DNA of 44,807 nucleotides from Planctomycetota bacterium (GTDB lineage Bacteria > Planctomycetota > UBA1135 > UBA2386). The position numbers were made by a program, and so were the translations under genes. Where the stretch lies: NCBI GenBank assembly GCA_016794035.1, contig JAEUHS010000072.1, positions 1 to 44,807 of the forward strand, in the 5' to 3' direction. Under the pieces are notes generated by a model. That model did no database searches, was not told where the DNA came from, and saw only the letters and a list, made by a program, of their open reading frames with translations. Shown in pieces: positions 41,037 to 44,807 of this stretch. Every line of letters begins with the position of its first letter. The first letter of the stretch is position 1.

Positions 41037-43505
41037 TCACGGGTTCGCGCTCTTCGCACACCGGAAGCCCGTGCCGAACCACTCTGGCTGGCCGGGACTG
41101 ACGACGTCGAGAGCGGCATACCTGTCGCGCTTGCTCTCCCACGAGGCCCCGGCGCGCAGGCGCCACGGGTAGACGGGGAACGGCATGCCGGCGAACTGCG
41201 CGACGTAGGCGGTCGACGTCCATTCGTCGATGTTGCCCAGCATGTCGTGCGCACCGCACCAGCTGGTGTCGAGCGGCTCGGTGCCGACGGCGTGCACGCC
41301 GCCATACCACTGCACCGCGGGGTCGCCGCCGATGGTCGCCACCGTCGCCAGCGGCTCCGGGTCGTCGCCCCACGGGAAGCGCGCCCCGACCGCGCCGCGC
41401 GCGGCGACCTGCCACTCGGTCCAGGTCGGCAGCCGCTTGCCGGCCCATTCCGCGTAGGCGACGGCCTCCGCGGCGGTCACGCCGACGACCGGTAGGTCGT
41501 GCCACGCCGATTCGTAGTTGCCGGCCCAGGTCCGCGGCGGCTCGGTGCCGGTCTCGAGGCAGAACGTGCGGTAGGCGCCGCAGGTGACCTCGGTGCGGTC
41601 GATCCAGTAGGCGTCGTGCGCGACGGTCTGCGACGTGTAGATGTAGGCCTCCGGATGGTCCTGCCCGACCACGGCCGTGCCCGCCGGGACCAGGATCATG
41701 TCCGATTCGACCATGGCGTTCGCCAGCAGCCGTGGGGTCACGACCGTGACGCCGGGCGGGCCCAGCGTGCGCGCGCACTCGGCGAACGCGTCGCCGCCAC
41801 CGACGACGATGCGGTAGTCGCCGGGCGCCAGCGGGATCTCCAACGGCGTGACGCCGGTGACGACGTTCAGCAGCGGCTGACCGCCGATGGGCTCCAGTGC
41901 GTCGATGCGCACGGCCGTCGGTCCGCCGCCGACGGGGCTCTGCACCTGCAGGATCGGGAACGCGGCGCCGAGCATGCCGAGTTCGTCGGGTTCCTCGCCG
42001 AGCACGACCGCGGCGACGCTGGTGCGCTGCAGGCCCCGCATCTGCATCGCCGCGTTCGGTGCCGCGACCTGCGTGCGCGGCGTGCCTGGCGGCGAGCCGG
42101 CGCCGCGCTCGATCAGACGCCGACCTTCGAGCCGCTGCTGCCGCGCCCGGTCCTCGATGTGCGCCAGCGTCTGCGCCAACGTGTTCGCCAGCGGCGCGTT
42201 CAGGCGACCGCTGGCGAGCAGTTCGCGCGCGCGGGCCGCCTGGCCCGCCAACGCCGACAACGGCTGGCTGTCGTCCCCGGCCACCTCGATCAACTGGGAG
42301 GCCGCGTCGCGCACGGCGGCCTGGGCCGTGGCCGCCTCCGCCGCCCACCAGATGCCCGCCGCGCCCGCGCCGAGGACCAGGCCGGCGGCGTAGAGGTGCC
42401 GCCGTCGCCAGATGTGGCGCACCAGCTGAGCGAACGGTTGCAGCTGCTCGGCCAGCACCGGCTGTCGCGCCAGGAAGCGGCGCAGGTCGGTCGCGAACTC
42501 CTGCGCCGTCGCGTAGCGCTCGCCCGGATCGGGTGCCAGGGCCTTGCTGCAGATGGCCGCGAGCGGCGCCGGCACGTTCGGCGACAGCGTGCGCGGGTCG
42601 AGGTTCGTCGGGGCGCCGAGAGTGGCGATCAGCCGGTCGGTGGAGACGTCGCCGTACGGCAGGCTGCCGGTCAGCATCTGGAACAGCATCACGCCGGCGG
42701 CCCAGATGTCGGGGCTCTCGCGCTCGAACGGGCGCCGCGCCGCGACCTCGGGACTCCAGTAGGCCGGCGTGCCGAGCAGCAGGCCCGGCACGGTACGCAC
42801 CTGCCAGCCCGGCGGATCCTCGTCGCGAGCCTTCGACAGGCCGAAGTCCACCAGGTGCGGGTGGTCGTTGGCGTCGAGCACGACGTTCGCCGGCTTCAGG
42901 TCGCGGTGCACGACGCCGCGGCCGTGCGCGTAGGCCAGGGTCTCGAGCAGTTCGGCCGCGATGCGGGCGATCCGGTCGCCGGCGCGGGTGGCGTCGGCAT
43001 CGAACGCGTCGCGCAACTCCGGCACCGCACTGCCGAGATCGCGGCCGTGCACGAGGTCCATGACGAAGAAGCGCCAGCCGCGCTCCTCGCCGTACGACAG
43101 CACCTTGACGATGTTGGGATGGTCCAGCGAGGCAAGCACGTGCGCCTCCTGGCGGAAGCGCTCGCGATAGTCGTCGCGGTGCGAGACCTCGCCGCGCACG
43201 AGCTTGACGGCGACCGGGCGGTCGAGGTCGATCTGCCGCGCGCGATGCACTTCGCCCATCGCGCCGGCGCCGAGCAGTTCGATCAGTTCGCAGCCGCCGA
43301 TGCGGTGCGGCACCTCGGGCTGGCGCGAGGGCTGTGGCAGCCCGGCGAAGAACTGGCCGATGAAACCCGCGTCTTCACACTGGGCACGGACTTCGTCCCG
43401 CAGGTCGGCCTCGACGCGGGACAGGTAGTCCTCCAGGGCGACGCCGCCCTGCAGGTAGCCCTCGACCAGTTCCGTGATCCGGTGATCGCGATCGTCAGTC
43501 TGCAT
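41037..43505 (-). CDS. Transmembrane Ser/Thr protein kinase fused to a formylglycine-generating-enzyme-like domain
   Basis: The ATG at 43505 gives 822 residues; the open frame further upstream is a shadow. The Hanks-type kinase domain (about 69-345) is complete: Gly loop GAGAMGEV (79-86), Lys101, HRDLKPAN (His200-Asp202) and DFG (220-222). Residues 371-389 form one membrane helix. A helical linker with a PEGA-like strand region (GVTPLEIPLAPGDYRIVVGG) runs to about 590. The C-terminal FGE-sulfatase (SUMF1) domain reads MILVPAGTAVVG, YWIDRTEVTCGAYRTF, GKRLPTWTEWQVAARG, LGNIDEWTST and GTGFRCAK. In such receptors the FGE-like domain is usually a ligand-binding fold. It is divergent from an ECF sigma gene 78 bases away, suggesting a signalling pair. 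Confidence 0.9.
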   Translation of the reverse strand: MQTDDRDHRITELVEGYLQGGVALEDYLSRVEADLRDEVRAQCEDAGFIGQFFAGLPQPSRQPEVPHRIGGCELIELLGAGAMGEVHRARQIDLDRPVAVKLVRGEVSHRDDYRERFRQEAHVLASLDHPNIVKVLSYGEERGWRFFVMDLVHGRDLGSAVPELRDAFDADATRAGDRIARIAAELLETLAYAHGRGVVHRDLKPANVVLDANDHPHLVDFGLSKARDEDPPGWQVRTVPGLLLGTPAYWSPEVAARRPFERESPDIWAAGVMLFQMLTGSLPYGDVSTDRLIATLGAPTNLDPRTLSPNVPAPLAAICSKALAPDPGERYATAQEFATDLRRFLARQPVLAEQLQPFAQLVRHIWRRRHLYAAGLVLGAGAAGIWWAAEAATAQAAVRDAASQLIEVAGDDSQPLSALAGQAARARELLASGRLNAPLANTLAQTLAHIEDRARQQRLEGRRLIERGAGSPPGTPRTQVAAPNAAMQMRGLQRTSVAAVVLGEEPDELGMLGAAFPILQVQSPVGGGPTAVRIDALEPIGGQPLLNVVTGVTPLEIPLAPGDYRIVVGGGDAFAECARTLGPPGVTVVTPRLLANAMVESDMILVPAGTAVVGQDHPEAYIYTSQTVAHDAYWIDRTEVTCGAYRTFCLETGTEPPRTWAGNYESAWHDLPVVGVTAAEAVAYAEWAGKRLPTWTEWQVAARGAVGARFPWGDDPEPLATVATIGGDPAVQWYGGVHAVGTEPLDTSWCGAHDMLGNIDEWTSTAYVAQFAGMPFPVYPWRLRAGASWESKRDRYAALDVVSPGQPEWFGTGFRCAKSANP

Positions 43506-43583
43506 CGTGACCGTAGAGCCGCAGCAGTCGACAAACCGGTCGCAGGAGGGCTTCTTCCCCGCTACCGTGCGCCAGGGTAACGG
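43506..43583. promoter_or_regulatory. Divergent promoter region between the kinase and ECF sigma genes
   Basis: These 78 bases separate the two starts. AGGGTAACGG just before the ATG at 43584 provides an AGGG ribosome site for the sigma factor. CCGGTCGC and GTGCGCC repeats give no convincing promoter pair. If the sigma factor is autoregulated its site would be here. Confidence 0.35.
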
Positions 43584-44204
43584 ATGAACGAGACGACACA
43601 ACTGCTGGAACGCTGGCGCGATGGGGACGAGTCGGCGCTCCAGGCGATCCTGACGACCCATCTGCCGTTCATCCGCCAGCGGGTGCGCGAGCTGCTCGGG
43701 CCGGCGCTGCGTGCGCGGCTGACCTCGGACGACGTCGTCCAGGACGCCGTGGTCGACTTCTTGCGCAACGGGCCGCGGTTCGTGCCGGAGAACGGCCGGC
43801 AGCTGCAGCGGCTGCTCGGTCGCATCGTCGCCAACACGGTGTGCGATCGCAGCAACTGGTTCCGGGCGGCGCGGCGCAGCATGGCGAACGAGACCTGGTT
43901 GAAGTCCAGCCTCGACGGCCCGTCGCCCCCGGACACCGGCGATCCCGCGGAGCTGGCGCACCGCGCCGAGATGGCCGCGCGGCTGCGCCTGGCGATGGAG
44001 TTGCTCGACGAACGGGATCGGCAGCTGATCGTCGGGCGCGAATGGGAGCGCCGCGCGTTCGCCGACATCGGTGCGGAGCTGGAACTCCGTGAGGAGGCGG
44101 CCCGCGCTGCCTGGCGCCGGGCGATGGAACGCCTGCGACACACGATGGCGCGCCTGCGCCAGGGCGAACTGGACGCACTGCTCGACGAAACCGAGCCGGG
44201 CTGA
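43584..44204 (+). CDS. ECF-type RNA polymerase sigma factor
   Basis: This 206-residue protein has sigma region 2 (about 20-85: LPFIRQRVRELLG, SDDVVQDAVVDFLRNGPRF, RLLGRIVANTVCDRSNW) and region 4 (about 140-200: LDERDRQLIVGREWERRAFADIGAELELREEAARAAWRRAMERL). It is longer than many ECF factors and resembles those that accompany Ser/Thr kinases in planctomycetes. No anti-sigma factor is adjacent, so control by the neighbouring kinase through phosphorylation is the obvious hypothesis. Targets are unknown. Confidence 0.88.
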   Translation: MNETTQLLERWRDGDESALQAILTTHLPFIRQRVRELLGPALRARLTSDDVVQDAVVDFLRNGPRFVPENGRQLQRLLGRIVANTVCDRSNWFRAARRSMANETWLKSSLDGPSPPDTGDPAELAHRAEMAARLRLAMELLDERDRQLIVGREWERRAFADIGAELELREEAARAAWRRAMERLRHTMARLRQGELDALLDETEPG

Positions 44205-44693
44205 CCCGGGATTCCGCCGGTGCGACGGCCGCCGCGAGCGGTCCTGCGGCTCTCACCCGTGCACGAGTCGGGCCGGCAGCCGGCAGACGGAGATCGTCGC
44301 GCTGGATCGGGAATCGGATGGTCCGGCGCGGTCGGGGACCGGTTCGGCTGGCGCGCCGCCCCGACTCGTGTGCCGCGGGTCGCTCGACTCCTGGCACGGG
44401 CTGGCGGTGTGACCCACCGTCGGCCCGTCTTTCCCACCACCGTGGGACAGCGCCGAGGGAATTCGTGTCACGCCAGCGGTGCTGCGGTCATTTCCGTCCT
44501 GTGCGCACGACGGCAGCCGAGAGCGCCGGCCGGGCTCGCCGGAAACGACCCGGCCGGACGGATGAGCTGTTGGTCGGGACGTGCGTGCCGTGTGGGCGGG
44601 TGGAGCCAGCCTCCATCCGCCCGGACGCTGAACTGATGTCTTGCGTGTGCGCGCTCGGGACGTGTGCCTGACAGGCATCGGCGGGGTCGGATT
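44205..44693. other. 489-base non-coding region at the right end
   Basis: Open frames here are Arg/Ser-rich and show no coding pattern. It contains a GCCGGCC...GGAAACGACC block (44525-44550, plus strand) like those before the repeat-protein paralogues, a 12-bp hairpin, and the short palindrome TGCCTGACAGGCA near 44665. It separates the sigma gene from an opposing partial gene. Confidence 0.55.
44594..44622. terminator. 12-bp hairpin, likely bidirectional terminator
   Basis: GGGCGGGTGGAG (44594-44605) pairs with CTCCATCCGCCC (44611-44622), with one G-T pair and a 5-base loop. It lies between convergent genes. T-runs are absent on both sides. Confidence 0.45.
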
Positions 44694-44807
44694 TCAGGCG
44701 GATTCTTGCCGAACCGCGGTGGTTTCGCCGCGGCAGCTGGTCGGGTGGATGCTGCGCTCGCCCCAGTCCTGGCGCCAGGCGAGGACCTCCGGGGGCGCCA
44801 GGGCCCT
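44694..44807 (-). CDS. C-terminal fragment of an unidentified gene entering from the right
   Basis: A minus-strand frame is open from the window edge to a TGA at 44696-44694 and gives 37 residues (PPEVLAWRQDWGERSIHP in the middle, ending AVRQESA). Third codon positions are almost all G or C, as in the real genes of the window, but the piece is too short to assign to a family. Confidence 0.35.
   Translation of the reverse strand, partial: RALAPPEVLAWRQDWGERSIHPTSCRGETTAVRQESA

Noticed and set aside
41037..44141. Extending the kinase upstream to 44141, which would give over 1000 residues.
   Set aside because: The extension is antisense to the ECF sigma gene and lacks any domain; the ATG at 43505 is followed directly by a normal kinase N-terminus.
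1..44807. Search for tRNA, rRNA, CRISPR repeats, insertion sequences, integrases and attachment sites.
   Set aside because: No TTCGA-type T-arm with a cloverleaf, no regularly spaced repeats, and no transposase or integrase motifs were seen by eye. A covariance-model search would be decisive for small RNAs.

Overview
The window is about 44.8 kb of very GC-rich, gene-dense bacterial DNA. Several features point to Planctomycetota: secreted repeat proteins with a shared C-terminal module ending in aromatic or charged tails, an ECF sigma factor divergent from a Ser/Thr kinase fused to a formylglycine-generating-enzyme-like domain, an FHA-membrane-vWA fusion, and many small secreted proteins with Ala-x-Ala/Gln signal cleavage sites. 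No rRNA, tRNA, CRISPR array, insertion sequence or prophage was recognised. The phylum assignment is inference from gene content.

Layout. (1) 1-7110, minus strand: three tandem paralogues of a secreted REGDxAPG-type repeat protein. The first is cut by the window edge. They are separated by long leaders carrying duplicated hairpins and a shared GGAAACG motif. (2) 7271-10458: a small membrane protein, then a divergent operon of a lipoprotein M14 carboxypeptidase and two YejB/YejE-like peptide permeases. (3) 10455-13302, minus: an FHA-TM-vWA protein followed by moaA. (4) 13384-17027: rsmD, a GT87-like mannosyltransferase, a GT2 glycosyltransferase and a ChbG/YdjC deacetylase, mostly linked by start/stop overlaps. 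(5) 17049-19478, minus: a lipoprotein alpha/beta hydrolase and a lamin-tail-domain protein. (6) 19703-25415: a 58-residue helical protein, a secreted OB/TPR-like protein, then ctaA, ctaB, an ABC-2 ATPase and permease, a DUF420 protein and a PH-like membrane protein. This looks like a cytochrome-oxidase haem A and assembly cassette without the oxidase subunits. (7) 25500-30045: recN, a convergent small beta-helical spike-like protein, and an OPT-family transporter. (8) 30068-31939: a GT-C glycosyltransferase with an EF-hand pair inserted in its extracytoplasmic domain. (9) 32042-40443: manA, an RluB-type pseudouridine synthase, an active plus inactive M16 peptidase pair, a Nif3-like protein, and a secreted HtrA-like protease followed by a protease-dead homologue. 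(10) 40444-44204: an orphan protein and a kinase-FGE receptor on the minus strand, divergent from an ECF sigma factor. (11) 44205-44807: mostly non-coding, with a strong hairpin and the C-terminal end of a gene that enters from the right.

Translational coupling by ATGA, GTGA or TGATG overlaps is very common, so most co-directional blocks are probably operons. The observations most worth a second look are the EF-hand insertion in the glycosyltransferase, the duplicated structured leaders of the repeat-protein array with its homogenised C-terminal modules, the protease/pseudoprotease pair, the solitary gp5/VgrG-like spike protein, and the ABC-2 transporter embedded in the haem A cassette.
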